A stretch of 64,000 nt of DNA from Phoronis australis (Eukaryota; Phoronida; Phoronidae), in assembly GCA_002633005.1 (NCBI GenBank), contig NMRA01000325.1, positions 163,290 to 227,289 of the forward strand, read 5' to 3'. Made by a program: the position numbers and the translations under genes. This document shows positions 1-12,545 of the stretch, piece by piece (within the stretch, counting starts at the first letter, position 1; every line of letters starts with the position of its first letter). The notes beneath the pieces are model-generated. The model saw nothing but the letters and a program-made list of their open reading frames with translations, was not told the DNA's origin and ran no database searches.

Positions 1-132
1 TAAATTTACAACACTTTCCAAAAATAGAGCTCTGTAGTTCAATTTATAGCATGAAGTAGAAAGGATTTTGAAAGGTTAACCCATTTAGTGTTACTGAGCT
101 GAGACTGAAAAGAAAAGAATTATATTTCACAC

Positions 133-550
133 CAGGCCTTTATCCAGGATTTTGAAAATAGGGTGTCCAAAATGGGGTTCCCAATATTCCAGGGCATCCA
201 TGATTCCGACGCGTAACTCCCCACCCCCAGCAATCCCCCCAAACACACTGATTTTTTACCAAAAAATGCGTAGACCAAGGTTTTTACAATGCTATCAACC
301 AAGTGTGAGCATAGCAACATTGGATATACTTTGTATATACATTGTATATTTCTTCATGCTTTGAAAAAGAGCCACCACTATGAGTCTCTATAGGCTTCCT
401 AGTAATCATTACAATGTGTGTGTCCAAACTTGAAAGCTTCCTATTGATAGTGGGCGTCCAAATGATAGATTGGGCGTCCTTGCCAGGGCGTCCATATTAG
501 TGCTAGGGTGTCCATTTGGACGCCCAGGATGTAGGCTGCATAAAGGCCTG
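133..550. mobile_element. Non-autonomous hAT-type MITE (418 bp) with perfect 8-bp target duplication
   Basis: The element begins CAGGCCTT and ends AAGGCCTG, so its termini are inverted repeats. It is flanked by TTTCACAC at 125-132 and again at 551-558. An 8-bp duplication with CAG-starting ends is the hallmark of the hAT superfamily. The interior holds repeated 'GGGCGTCC/GGGTGTCC' motifs and no credible coding region; the short ORFs across it are chance. A longer relative lies at 61623-62114. The family call rests on termini and duplication length, not on a transposase. Confidence 0.82.
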
Positions 551-558
551 TTTCACAC

Positions 559-1767
559 CCACCTATGTGTAGCTTGTCAGTTTCTTTGGTGTCGGCATTA
601 CAACTCACTGTGGAGCACATCTCGTAACAATGATGAATTGAATGAACAAGAGATTTTTAATTTACTAAATGATTGCACAACAGCAGAATATAGCTGTGTT
701 TGCTGAGGTTTTGAGATTAGTAAGGCGTTATCATGAAGGGAAGACAACAGTGGTCTAGACTACACACTGGATTTGAATCCTGTGTTACTGGACGGCTGTG
801 GGTATTTCATTATGTTTCTGTAAGTTGTATATTCTTGCGCTTGATTTTTGCTATGTCTGTATTGCATGAAAGGAAGTGTATGTGAACGTGTCAAATTACG
901 TGTAATTTTACTCTTTGTATTACTGATGCATGTGCTGTCTGTCACCAACAACTGCTTTAAAGTATTGATCAGGATTTTCCTCCTTTCTTCATGTTGAACT
1001 CTTTGTTTATTACTGGTTTCAATAGCTGATTGTATTATTTAAAGCAGAGGGTCCCTGTTTTGAGCTCTAGTATGAACTAAAATGTTCAGGTTAAAACACT
1101 TTCACCTCTACGACTATGAAACACAATTGTTTTTTTTTAACTACATGTAATAAGTTGCCGCACTTGTACTCTGTGCTCAATCAGCATATTGATTACAAGG
1201 TTAGGTAGGGCCCTAGAACATTTAGCTAACTTCTGAACATCATATCTCAATGTGGCTGACTGGAATCAAATAAAACTTTCAGATACTATGCTTTATACTT
1301 TGATCTTTAAAATTCTTTTAAGATTTTGTTTTAAATTGTTTACCGGTAATTTTCCATGAGGGTTATTGGAAATAGGACTTTTATAATTTTCATGAAAAAA
1401 TAAGTTGACAAAATAAAAAATAACGGTGTTTTTAGATCTCATCTTGAACATTTACATCAAATAACACTTGATCATGTTATCAACACAGTTGTTTAGCTCC
1501 CAATGTACCTTTCCTTTTTTGCTGAATTTTACTAAAAAAACATGTTCACATGACCCAGTTAATGACAGATTGGTAAAAAGTAACAGAAAATCAAATTCTT
1601 CAGGCTTTGTACTTTCTGAATTGTTACACTTTTACTTAGTTGAAATCAATAGGTTTGCAGGTATTTGGTTAAATACCCAGATGTGTCAATAAGGTCCCAC
1701 ATAACCTTAAATAAGTTGATTGTAGACGTTCCATCATTAAGGTATCTTACCATTGGACTTCTTTTAG
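559..1767. other. Non-coding stretch upstream of the first recognised C5orf34 exon
   Basis: I see no exon here that supplies the missing N-terminal ~60 residues of the C5orf34 homologue in the required phase (the next exon needs one base carried over). It is AT-rich, probably intronic, and shows no recognised repeat. Confidence 0.4.
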
Positions 1768-4700
1768 GTCCACGATGTGTTCAACAGAAAACTCGATTCT
1801 CAACAAGTGACTATCGACACAAGGTTATTACAGCTGTGGAGTTCAGGAACCGGTTTGCTGAAAGGCCGTATATCTGTTCCGAGCTACTGGATTCCCAGTC
1901 TATTGTAGTAAGCATATAGCTTGTGTCTGGTACTTCTTCACACACCAGCAGTTTTCTCTTCTGACACTGTCACATAGAGAGGGAGAAGTACTGCTGTCTA
2001 ATTTTAATTGTTAATCATGGTTTCATTTATGCTATCAACAGCCCTGCATAATTTAGTCTTGACATTAGCTCATATATCAAAGACTTAAAAGATTATTAGC
2101 ATTCCTTTATTAGTTACCTTCAATTCATAGCCACTAAGCACTTTTGCATTCTTGGTGTACAAGTTTTTGATATTGATATGATACAATATGAAAAACTTTA
2201 TTCCAAACACACTGTTAACACATGAAAAAATACAGCATAAAACCAGTTGACCATATAAAATTAGTGTTTTAACAAAAATACATCAGAATTATTTTGGTGT
2301 TTTGTAATGTGCACGATAGTCGTATAAATGGAATGCAATAGATTTTGAGTGGCCATGTGACTGCCCAGTGTCCATGCAGATCTTCACTACTCTAAGAGCA
2401 GACAAATATAACCCCTTGTGTAGATTCGCATGCGGTCCTCCTGCTCTCATGGCACTAGGACATTCCATTTCCAGCCTCACTATTGGTTCGTTTGTATTAC
2501 TGCCACGAGTTTGGTCAGCTCCTGGCTCCCATAGGCTGATGATTGTCACGTGTCATAAGGCTCCTTTGTTCTCAAGAAAGTTATATTTCCTGCCATCTGT
2601 ACTTCGCTTTGCAGCACTTAGGTTCGAGCTAATCTCTCTTCATTTTTCCCACCCTCTACCACCCTCTACCCTGGGTAGTTCCTCTTACCTGAGTGCTGGC
2701 GCTTTTTATTGCCCATCTTTCCAGAGATTATTATTTTATCTTTATGTTATTTGTACACTCATATTTCTTTACCTTATCAGTCATAATAAATGACCTTATA
2801 TCGCCTATACACGGTCTCCTTTGTATCTCTGGAAACGGAGCTTGCGACGCACCTATTATTTTCGGGACATATTCCGAGCATAAATAGCCATTGTAGTTCT
2901 TAACAATTGATTTCAAGCTTGTTAATTCCCATTTTTTATCACTAACTTAAAGCACTGATGTAGCGAAAAGTGTTTAAAAAATGGTTTTAAGTGTTTTTCT
3001 GAAGCGATAAAATTTGTTGTAATGAATCACCACTATTGTTTTCTCACAGGTGTTATTCTCAGATCTTCATTCAGTTAAATGGCCTTCAAAGTGGAGTTGG
3101 GAATACTGCCAAGTATTGAGCAATGGACAGTTGCAAGTTAGATCCAAAGAAGGTCATGCCTGTTTGACCCTTGCCCCTCATCAGCAGGATTTTAGTGTCC
3201 AGTTCCTGGCTAAACTCAGTTCTGATTCTAAAAGGAAGGCTGTGAAGCATCCTCTACTTGATCTTAATAAAGACTTCGACAGCATGAATCGTTCCCATTA
3301 TGGCAGAAGCAATAGTAAGACTCTTAAGTCAAATGGAAAAGACTATGTCAACAGTGACCATCGGTACACACATATTATACAGCACCATTCAATTCATAGC
3401 TACCCAGATTGCTGGTCACACCCATTGTCACTTGTACTTAATTTCTCACTGAATTATGTGGACCTCGCCATAAATCTTCAGGCAGAAGCTGACCTGAGAT
3501 CAGAATCGTATCATAATAGCAAATTTAAACACTCTGGGGAAAATGTGAGTAATGACAAACATTTGGACGAAGAAAATGGAAGCATAGTCTGCGCAGAGAA
3601 AGAAGACACTGTGTGTTCAGTTATTCCTAGGACTCTGCCACTTAGTTGCAGCAACATCCATCTCCACAAGGAGGCGCTTTCACAGCACATATTGTTAGAA
3701 GAGCATGAATCTGTGTCTAATATCACAGAAACTTGTCGACTAGAAGGTCTCAAGGTTGTCTGCTCATCTGGTGTTATCTACAGGTTTGTTAATTGTAATT
3801 GTTATCCACCTCTGTAGCCCATGCGCCTGTGAGTGAAGTTTTGCTTATATCTGAAATTACGTAGTGTGAGCTAGGGCATGTACATTTTTGAACAAGCAAG
3901 TTTTAAGCTTTACTTGTCCATTGCAAAATGGACGTGGATGTTTATACACTCAGTTTAACATCAAAAAGTACCGGTATGAAGATTGGACAGAAGACTGCAT
4001 GCAGAATATGGCTAACTTCAGTTAGGGCTGTTCCAGCAAAATCTGTGTGGGAGGGGGGGGGAAGGCAACTGAAATAAAAATTTATGGGTGGTTGCGTTTG
4101 ATTTAAATTCAAAATGGCTGGTGGTCGTACTTCAAAAAAATAAAATTTACAGGTCGTTGTTGTTTCATTGGGCCATAAATGTTTGATGGTGGGTAATTTT
4201 AGTAAATTTTATAAACAATTCGCACAGAATCAAAAACTGAAACAAAAATGCAACTTGCAAAAAGCTCCGACTTTTTCACTCCCTCCGATCTCATCCGCAT
4301 GCCCATAACACCATTTAACCACAGGTGCTCGAATTTCTCGATGGCTAATAACCATATATAAGAAACATATGTTTTCTTAATAATGAATGACGTTAGTGGT
4401 GATGGAGGAACAGATAAACTCAAGCGCCTGTGCAGTCAACCACAAGAACAAAAAAAAATTACGGGTGGTTGCATTTCAAACCTATAAAAAATTATGGGTG
4501 GTGGGCTGAAGAAATAAATGAAAAATATGGGTGGTGGGTGCCAAAAAAAGGTGCCTTCCCCGTTCCCCCCCTCCCATACAGATTTTACTGGAACAGCCCT
4601 TAAAGTAAGTAGGTACTTGCACATGTAATTTACAAGGAATAGCCATCTGGAGACTGGTGATCACATGATTACAAGCGACTGGCAACGTTTTAAGTCATGA

Positions 4701-7700
4701 ATTAAGATTTTGCACACATCAAAGGTTCAGAAATTATATACTATTTTAATAGTATATAAAAGGATTTAAAATGGTCAGTTAAAACTAATGGGATGAAGCG
4801 TGGAAGGAAAGTTGACAAGTACCTTTTAAAGGTAAATAATACCAAGTGATAGACATAAAATGTTTTTTGTGCAAAATGAATTGTCTTCCTTAGAAGTCAT
4901 AATGTCCTGAATAACAAATAATTTGACTGGAAAGACCAAATTCAACCTCTTTGAAAAACTGACAAGTTTTTTGAAAGCAAACTTATTATTTTGAGAGAAA
5001 AGCAGTAGGCAAATTTGAGTTAGATTAAGTGTGCATTGGAGTAATTGAATTTCATCCGATTTTTCTTCACTTGAGCAGGTTTGTTGATGGGTGCGGTGTT
5101 GAGATTCTGCCTGGAGATGGCAGCATAATCAAGTCAACCACCAGTGCTGGTGGCTACTATGTACACCACAAGGTGGAGCCTAGAGCTGCCTATCCTGCCA
5201 CAGTAAGTTGGTAGCTTTTAAATAAGAGTTCAATTATCACCTGTATCGTAAGAACTTCATTAGGCATAACATGTCTGTCATGTACCTGGCTAGATGTGTT
5301 ATCTACCCTGTACTAGATTGACAATGGACACTTTTAAGTAACTTATTTGATATAACATGAATGGATCTGACAAAGGTTGAATCTTCATAAATTAAAACGG
5401 GTAACGTTTCATGACTGCCAGATTGATTTCATCGCTTGGAACCTCAACAAGCCTTTGAAACTCTTGTTATTGAAGAGGAGGTGTCATTACAGATTGGGTG
5501 CCCCAAGAGCAAGTTGTGTAGCTAGTCAATGTGAGGTACTTATCGCACAACCTCATGGATGTGAGTGACCTCGCAGTTGTGCCTGGATAGTTACTAAGCC
5601 TTTGAGCACTCTCAGAAAGTGAGCGATTGCTTCAAAACATTGAGTTTAACACCACATTAACAATACAACTTACAACATTTTTTAAAATGCAATTAAAATT
5701 ACTATAAACTCATGACTTCGATAGGTACTAGAGAGAACCTACAGTGTGAAGAACCCTCCTCCAGACATTAAAGATCTCAATTACTCTGTTACCAAACTCA
5801 TCTTCAGGGCTGATAGGTAAGTGCAATGACCCAGAGGTGACCTTGTCTCTAAGTGAACACTTTACCTGGTGTAGATACAAGACCCATAAACTTTCCAACT
5901 ATCTTCTGGATTTGGCAATGGGGTAGCATACTACAAAAGGAGTTACTAGTGTCTAATGTTGTTTTAGACATTTTGCTTTTTAATTAAAATCTAGTATTGT
6001 CATAGTATTGTCTTAGTGGGTGAAGCAGCCTGTGTAACAGTATGACCCTTGTCTATTGGTAATGCTAAATTTTTTTTAGAAATTGATTTTCTACCAATAT
6101 CTTTGAGGTTTTGTAGTTGATGATTTTTATTGACGGACTTTGTACCTTCAGATAAAATGACAAGTTTTCTATTGAGTTGAGGGCAGGAGTTGATTGTTAA
6201 ATGTTGTGCTACGCCAATTGATTGAAAAGCTGCATTATTTGTTTTTGAATTTGTAATGGCACCAGCATTTTGTAGAATCCAACAGGGACAATTGAGAAAT
6301 ACATACTATTATATCATGTCTCACAATTTGAATGTGGCATTATTTGTCTAACTTTCTCTTCAAGGTTCCTTCAAGTGGTAACATCAGAGCGTCTCCTCTT
6401 GTCTACAGTCAATGTGCAGATATGTTGGAAGGTGTGTAGATGGGATCTGATGTTCCAGTTTTCTGAATGAACGTCATTATTTCCCTGGTCACAATGGTAA
6501 ATTTGGACATTGAAAATTTTGAATATGTATTTGAGCATTATAATCATCATTTTGTGGATGAATCTTTGGTTTATTGAAAAATTGTACTAGCACAAGACTA
6601 TGTCCATTTTCCATTTGTTCTTGACGTTGGTTTTTATAAACAGAAGTGAAAAGTCGAAATATTCCCACTAAAATTTAAGTTAATAAGAGATGCAGTGTTG
6701 TATTTTCAAGACTGTTTTAATTAGTTATGTACTGACATCAAATAAAAATCTTAACTAGTGTTATTTACTCTCTAGTCTCCTGAGAAGCGAGTTGCCCAGC
6801 AACCTGCCTCAGGAGCAATTCTCCTTGAGGAGATGTCTGTGCCTCGCGTTGGTCACTTTCGTGCCTACTCTAGTGGACGGATGACGGTTTTGTTTGAGGA
6901 CAGGACTCGCCTGCAGATGTTTCATGACTTTAGGCCACGGCTAGCTAGGGAGGGACTCGTTGAGGAGGTAAACATCTTTTAGATATTTTTAACTCACAAA
7001 CATAATATATTTTTGAGGTTCTTGGTGGTATGCATTATGCTGTCACATTTGTATTCACTTGACCTCATTTTTTCCAAACAATTGTTTCTCATCAAGATTG
7101 TATTACTCCTGCAGGTGTAATTTTTTTGCGCACAACTAGCTAAATTTGTTTGCAAACTACAAAAGCCTGTCTGAGAATTTTCTTTGGAGCCTTTTAGCTC
7201 AATAAATGGACAGTCCCAAATGAAGCCTTGCATATTTTTCATGGATTTCTGAAATCTTGATTTTTGCAACTGATTGCTCGCACTGAAGGGCATTTAAGCA
7301 CAAAATGCCCGACACGCTTTTTAGTAGCTAAGGAAGATCTTCAAACAAAATTCATTCCGTAAATGCGTGTATTATGCTCATGTGACTCTAATGAAAATAA
7401 TGTATTTTAGACAGATTTTTTCTCAAGTGTTTTGAATATATACACAAAACGTACCGAGAGTGGCGTAGATGAAGTAATATCCCACTCAACATTATTCTGC
7501 ATATCGACCTCGACCGAATTGTATTTATCTCATACGCTTCGAATTCCTAAGTTTCTTTCATTTTTCAGCAGATTTTTTTAAATACTTCACCCAGTCTGTT
7601 CACGTGGAAAATCATATCCTATATGTACATAGTTGCGCGACAGGTTACACGTTTTCTTTAGTAAAAGACAGAGTTTTAAATGTAACAATTTCTTACTTGA

Positions 7701-10700
7701 AAAGAGATAACAAAGATGAAAACAACGGTAATTGTACATTGAACTTGTAACATTTCCTGAACATACTTAAATAACAATAATATTTGATTTTGTAGTTACC
7801 GAGGAATCGGCGCCTGAGTTGCAGATGATATAATATTTAGCAATGGAAAGCTGAGACAGAAGTGTCATATAATTAAAAGTTTTGTACCAGATGTTACGTT
7901 TGGGACCTGATTGCATGTCGAGTGATATTTATACTACTGCAATTGTAATACTTTAAACTTTAAATTATTATTTTCGGAAAGTTTGATGATCGAACTGGCT
8001 AACGGCATCGAGTATTTTGTAGTCCTAGAGACTAGGCTTTACTTGTCATAATGTGTCATTTAGCATTAAGCATGGTCTCAGGCAAAAACAAACATTTAGT
8101 TCTATTCACACCCACTTCTCATCTGAGCAAGGGGCAAGTTGATCCCAGTTTTAAGGCCATAATTGGTCCATGTCAAAAGTTTCTTCTTGGGTAGAACTTG
8201 AGTTTTTGCTTTAAGTGCTTCACATATAGGTGTTTGCATCAAGATATAGGGTCAATTTTACAGGTAGGGTAGTCATGAACCCTGGCAATGGTTTACCATT
8301 AGCGTCATGGTATGAGGTTGTCATCTGTTGGATTAAAACAAATTTTTCAGGAAGCAGAGAACAGACTGCAATTCAGAACAGACTCGAGAGAAATGTGTCG
8401 ACTTTTGCTACCCAACGGGAAATACGTGACTGCAGCCAAAGATCAAGCAGGCTGTTTTGAATGGTAGGTGCTAATGATGTGATACAGCGTATGGTAGGTG
8501 GTAATGATATGATACAGCGCATGGTAGGTGGTAATGATGTGATACAGCGCATGGTAGATGGTAATGATGTGATACAGCGCATGGTAGATGGTAATGATGT
8601 GATACAGCGCATGGTAGATGGTAATGATGTGATACAGCGCATGGTAGATGGTAATGATGTGATACAGTGCATGGTAGATGGTAATGATGTGATACAGTGC
8701 ATGGTAGATAGTAATAATGTGATACAGCATAATTTGTGCAAGACTAATCTTACATCCTTTCGGAAAGTTCATTAATGATTGATTGTTGGACAGTCTTTTG
8801 ATAAGAAAAGGGAATGTTCCTCTTCAGAATCATACATAATCATTTTCACCCAAGATAAAACACTGGCACTATGTTGGGACTAAACCCACAATCTTTGGAT
8901 TGGGAAGCAGGTAATTTGCTCTGACACTTACTAATTAATAAGCCTTATTAAATGCTTTCACCAGAATGTACTAGTAGCCAAGGGTTGCGGGACATTTCTA
9001 TAAATTTTATAATGTTTCTTTGTCTTTCAGTTATGTTGATATCGCTCGGGAATGGGGTGACTGGGTGAACACTCCATCTGGTGAGAGGCGAGACTTTTAC
9101 TCAAAGCGGTCCAAGATGCCGTAAGTTTACTGGAGAGCAGAGTTTAGATTAATCTCAACTGGGGATCATAATCATCACTAAGAACTGCTGTTTCCTTTGG
9201 AATGGAAGTCTTTTACCTATTAATAAGAACTCTGTTCTTTTAGGTTTTCTTTGACTTGCACATTGTTGGTCATTCTTAGCCAGTTTCCTTTCTGATATTT
9301 GTGAGCTCATGACTTATCATTTACATATAGAAAGTAATGATTTCCGACACACATTTTGTTACCAAATAGAAGATACTGAAATTGTGTTAGCACCGAAAGT
9401 TTAGGAAACCAGCTGGCATCTTTCAACAGTTAATTAACTGGTAAATTAAATAAAGATAAGAGAAATTCAGAAACGAGTGTCATTGATAATTGTGTTGCAA
9501 GTTGATGTTACTTTCTTGTTCTTGATTTCAGGTCTGCTGAAGCAGAATTGTTGAAGATCAGAACGTTTAACTGTATCCTTGATTTACAAAATGTGTTCAG
9601 CATGACAGTACTTTTTTCTTAAGCTTGATAGTTGGAATTTGCAGACAAGTAAATGCATGCTGTTCCGATTTTGTATTCTGTACTTTGAAGTCTTCTAATA
9701 TTTTGTCTCATGTCATTGTATTGTGTCTCGATACCAATTTTGTACTGTGATCAAATGGTTTCAGCACTTAAAAAGATACTAAACCAGGGTTTGACCTATT
9801 GGCAGAGCCTAATACAACCTGGTCATTTCTAATATTTTAATTAAATCCAGAATGCATTCTCATTGTTGACAATCATCACAGTTTAGAGCAAGTTGGATTA
9901 TTCCTTCCATAGTGTGCTAAATCGCTAAACGTGACTAACACTTTAGGCGAGATAAATGACGATTTTGGGAAATGCAGCCCACAGGATCCACCTCATAGCA
10001 CAATGAGTAGTTGTTATTGTTACTTTTATTATTACTATTATTGCCATTCAGGGGAGGTGCCAATAGTTCGTCATCAGGTGCCAGAGACTACTTCATGTGA
10101 AATCAACAAAACAGAGTATAGTATATCGTTTAAGTATGGCAGTTTAAATTTGTTGATTAGCTTAAAATTTTTTTTCTTGACCTCCATGACACAGGTCACG
10201 AATTCAAAAATGACAATGATAAGATCATGCACAGAGAAAAAAAAAATGGTTTCAGAGAGGTGTCCAGGAGGCTTCGTTTGTCAAATCGCTTAATCCTTCA
10301 CTTAACGGACAAGGTGGAGCTCGGTTTAAAGTGTTGTCTTCTTGGTATGAGAGTTTGTGTGAAAATGCTAACCAGATGAGATCGGGTGAGGCGAATCCCA
10401 CCTATCAGCAGTACTATCTTACCTTTGAAGGAGGTGTGATGCCTCTGAGGTGCTAGGAATTTCTAAGTACTCCAGCAGACCAGATATAATTAGAATACAA
10501 TGAACTTGGTAGCCTATTGCATTTAAGCCTATGTTGATCTGAAGCCTGGATATATGTACCTTTTGAAACAAGTTGTTTTAATATACTCCTACTATCTCTT
10601 TAACACCTATCTCAGACCTCAGTGACAGAATGATTGTTGGCCGAGGAACAAGTCCAACTATTGAACCCCACTGCTCCAGTGTTCTCTATGCACACAGCAA

Positions 10701-10815
10701 GACTGAGTACCCTGTGGATGTGGAGTCAATTCAAAAGGCTCTGCGTCAGTCATCACATTGGCTTGAAGAGACTGACAAACTGCTACAAAAGTCTAGTGCC
10801 AACTTAACAACGTGA
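1768..10815 (+). CDS. C5orf34: C5orf34 homologue, 5'-incomplete, ten exons
   Basis: Exons: 1768-1907, 3050-3783, 5079-5202, 5725-5816, 6365-6431, 6776-6967, 8351-8463, 9031-9120, 9532-9572, 10616-10815 (stop TGA 10813-10815). All junctions keep phase and give about 596 aa; human C5orf34 is near 638 aa, so only the N-terminal exon(s) are missing, probably upstream of the window. Recognition rests on family landmarks: a VKWPS segment at the start of the 734-nt exon, PGDGS followed by IKS, TYSVKNPPPD, an ICWK exon end, SVPRVGHFRAYS, and a C-terminal helix ending near LQKSS. The family has N- and C-terminal domains of unknown function and no known enzymatic role. Several segments repeat a 'DG.....' beta-hairpin pattern. 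The second-to-last exon is only 41 nt and is followed by a U12-type intron. The donor of the 8351-8463 exon sits in a tandem repeat. AATAAA follows at 10919. Confidence 0.88.
4024..4600. mobile_element. PIF/Harbinger-like MITE in C5orf34 intron
   Basis: The left end AGGGCTGTTCCAGCAAAATC is mirrored at the right end by GATTTTACTGGAACAGCCCT. TTA directly abuts GGGCTG on the left (4022-4024) and CCC on the right (4600-4602), giving a 3-bp TTA duplication of the PIF/Harbinger type. The G-run next to the left TIR and C-run next to the right TIR are also inverted. The interior has 'ATGGGTGGT' repeats near both ends and no ORF. A 3' fragment of the same family lies at 16306-16403. Confidence 0.68.
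8461..8730 (+). repeat. Minisatellite, nine exact-length 30-bp units, beginning inside an exon
   Basis: Units start at 8461, 8491, 8521, 8551, 8581, 8611, 8641, 8671 and 8701. The consensus begins ATGGTAGRTGGTAATGATGT and ends GATACAGCGC. The first three bases of unit 1 are the last three bases of the C5orf34 exon ending at 8463; the donor GTAGGT is part of the repeat. The apparent ~100-aa ORFs on both strands result from the unit length being divisible by 3. Confidence 0.95.
9573..10615 (+). other. U12-type (minor spliceosome) intron of C5orf34
   Basis: The donor at 9573 is GTATCCTT, an exact U12 GT-AG 5' splice site. Just upstream of the acceptor lies TCTTTAAC (10597-10604), a near match to the U12 branch consensus TCCTTRAC, with its branch adenosine about 12 nt before the terminal AG at 10614-10615. 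There is no polypyrimidine tract between branch site and AG, as expected. Splicing joins AACT to ACCTC in frame (N-Y-L-S-D). Confidence 0.88.
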
Positions 10816-10918
10816 CTCCAGGAAGTGACAGAAATGTCTGCATGCCATTTACGTCTGTGCTGGGGTACATTGTAACCAGGTTCGACTGTATTACCATTTT
10901 TTCTTATTAGGAAGAAGA

Positions 10919-10924
10919 AATAAA
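10919..10924 (+). terminator. Probable polyadenylation signal of C5orf34
   Basis: AATAAA lies about 104 bases after the stop codon and is followed by GT-rich sequence (GTTCACCGTGTTG), a typical downstream element. Confidence 0.6.
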
Positions 10925-11461
10925 ACTTTGTTCACCGTGTTGTACGTTCAAAATGTTTTGCCAAAAGCGATATAAAGTAATCATGTTTAGAAAAGAGCAG
11001 AGTGCCTAGGACAAATAAATGTGCACGGCCAAACCTTATTTTAAAAGCCATCCGTAGGTTCTACAAAAGGGTATTTTTATGCTCTTCATGCTATGTACAT
11101 GACGTGGAAATACCCAGTACAGTTCTTCTTACATCAAGACTAGGCTAGGCAGGATGCTGTTGTATCTTAGGGCATCAAATGAATTCTGGCATCAGCAAGG
11201 TACGCTCCAGCCTAGCAAAAAGTCAAGTCTATTTATAAAGAAGTGCCCAAGTTAATTGAGAGCGTTAGAAAGTAGTGCACCTGTAATTATTTCCACCAGA
11301 TAGGGTTTATGTTATTGGAAATGTAAAGGGTATGGTAATACGTTGTGTGCAGGTGATCCCGGGGAGGGGGGATGGGTGGTGTAATTTGTAAATGCAATTA
11401 CATGTAAACACAAAAGTATGTAAACACAATTACATGTAATTCACTGGTTGAACATTGAGGA

Positions 11462-11495
11462 AATAAAACTGTTCATTTTCATTGGAATCTTTATT
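11462..11495. terminator. Opposed polyadenylation signals between the convergent genes
   Basis: AATAAA on the + strand at 11462-11467 and its complement TTTATT at 11490-11495 (AATAAA on -) face each other 22 bases apart. They could end a long C5orf34 transcript and a long CAB39 3' UTR; the motifs are visible but use is inferred. Confidence 0.35.
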
Positions 11496-12439
11496 TTATC
11501 AACTGTACTTTCAAAATAAATTTAACCGGCACAAGCTTGCAATCGAGTGTTTGTCCTCTAGAAATGTGCCAACTTACATAAAGATTTTTGCATGTAAATT
11601 AGTAGGGTAGGAATAAGGTTTTCAGCGGCGACTTACACACATGAAAGTTACGACTTGTAAACGACAATTTATAGCGGCTATGAGCATTTGACTCGACTCA
11701 CTGGTCTCGACTTCTTTCTTACCCACATGACCAAGTGATTTCTAGGTTTGCAAAGTGACGTTTTGTTTTTGCTCAAGACTCTGCTCAGCACTTATGAGCC
11801 ATGACAAGCCAGCTAGTAGAACCTGGTCTCTAACAATAACCGTCAGCTCCCTTGTAAGCTATGAAGTCAACTCTAGATTGAACAAGGGATGATTTTGGAG
11901 ACCAATTTCATAATGGTTAGTGGTGTAAACCAAAAGCTGGCTTTTGTGGTGGAAGGCGGGGTTTACTGCTAAATTTTACATGGAAGGTGACCACCTAAAC
12001 AACATGACAAGTTACCTTTTTATTGCCGGAGGTAAATCCACTTGAGCTAGTTCTAGTTTAAGAAAAAAGCAATACTGAAATAAATGCCAAAAATACCATA
12101 AATAATTATTGCCGTGTGCTAATAGGAAAAATAGAATTTTGGTAATCTGATCTTATGGGACATTTTGATTATTCTCTTTTTTTCAAACTTATACAAATCC
12201 TTTTTTCTCTCCAAAATGTATTTCGATATAACTTTATAAAATTAAAAGAAAAGTTAGCTTAATTTGTATTCTTTATTAAAAACAGATGAAATGCTAGAAA
12301 GATTTTTTTTAAATTGCAGGCGAGCTCGGCAATGGTACATGTTGTACCAGACATGTGCAGGTTGCTCTAGTGGACCCATGGCTCTGATCACCTAGAACCA
12401 TTTTGATGCTTCATTAGTGAATAGTCAAAACCAAGCTGA

Positions 12440-12545
12440 GGAGCTAGATACGAGTCTGGAGGGTCTAGCTGTGTGCCTTAGTGCAACTCGAACTCGCGAC
12501 CTTTAGTAAAGAAAATGAAACCCTATCCCAGTCACACTAATGATT
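12440..12545 (-). mobile_element. Possible tRNA-derived SINE
   Basis: Read on the - strand, an A-box-like TAGTGTGACTGGGATAGG is followed by a B-box-like GCGAGTTCGAGTTGC about 30 bases later, the spacing of a Pol III promoter. No clear 3' tail or target duplication is seen, so the call is tentative. Confidence 0.35.

Noticed and set aside
730-825. Possible N-terminal C5orf34 exon ending at GTAAGT (820)
   Set aside because: The frame with a vaguely similar peptide leaves two bases at the donor, but the next exon needs one; the phase-compatible frame has a stop.
8373-8775. Overlapping ORFs of about 100-120 codons on both strands
   Set aside because: Produced by a 30-bp tandem repeat without stops in several frames.
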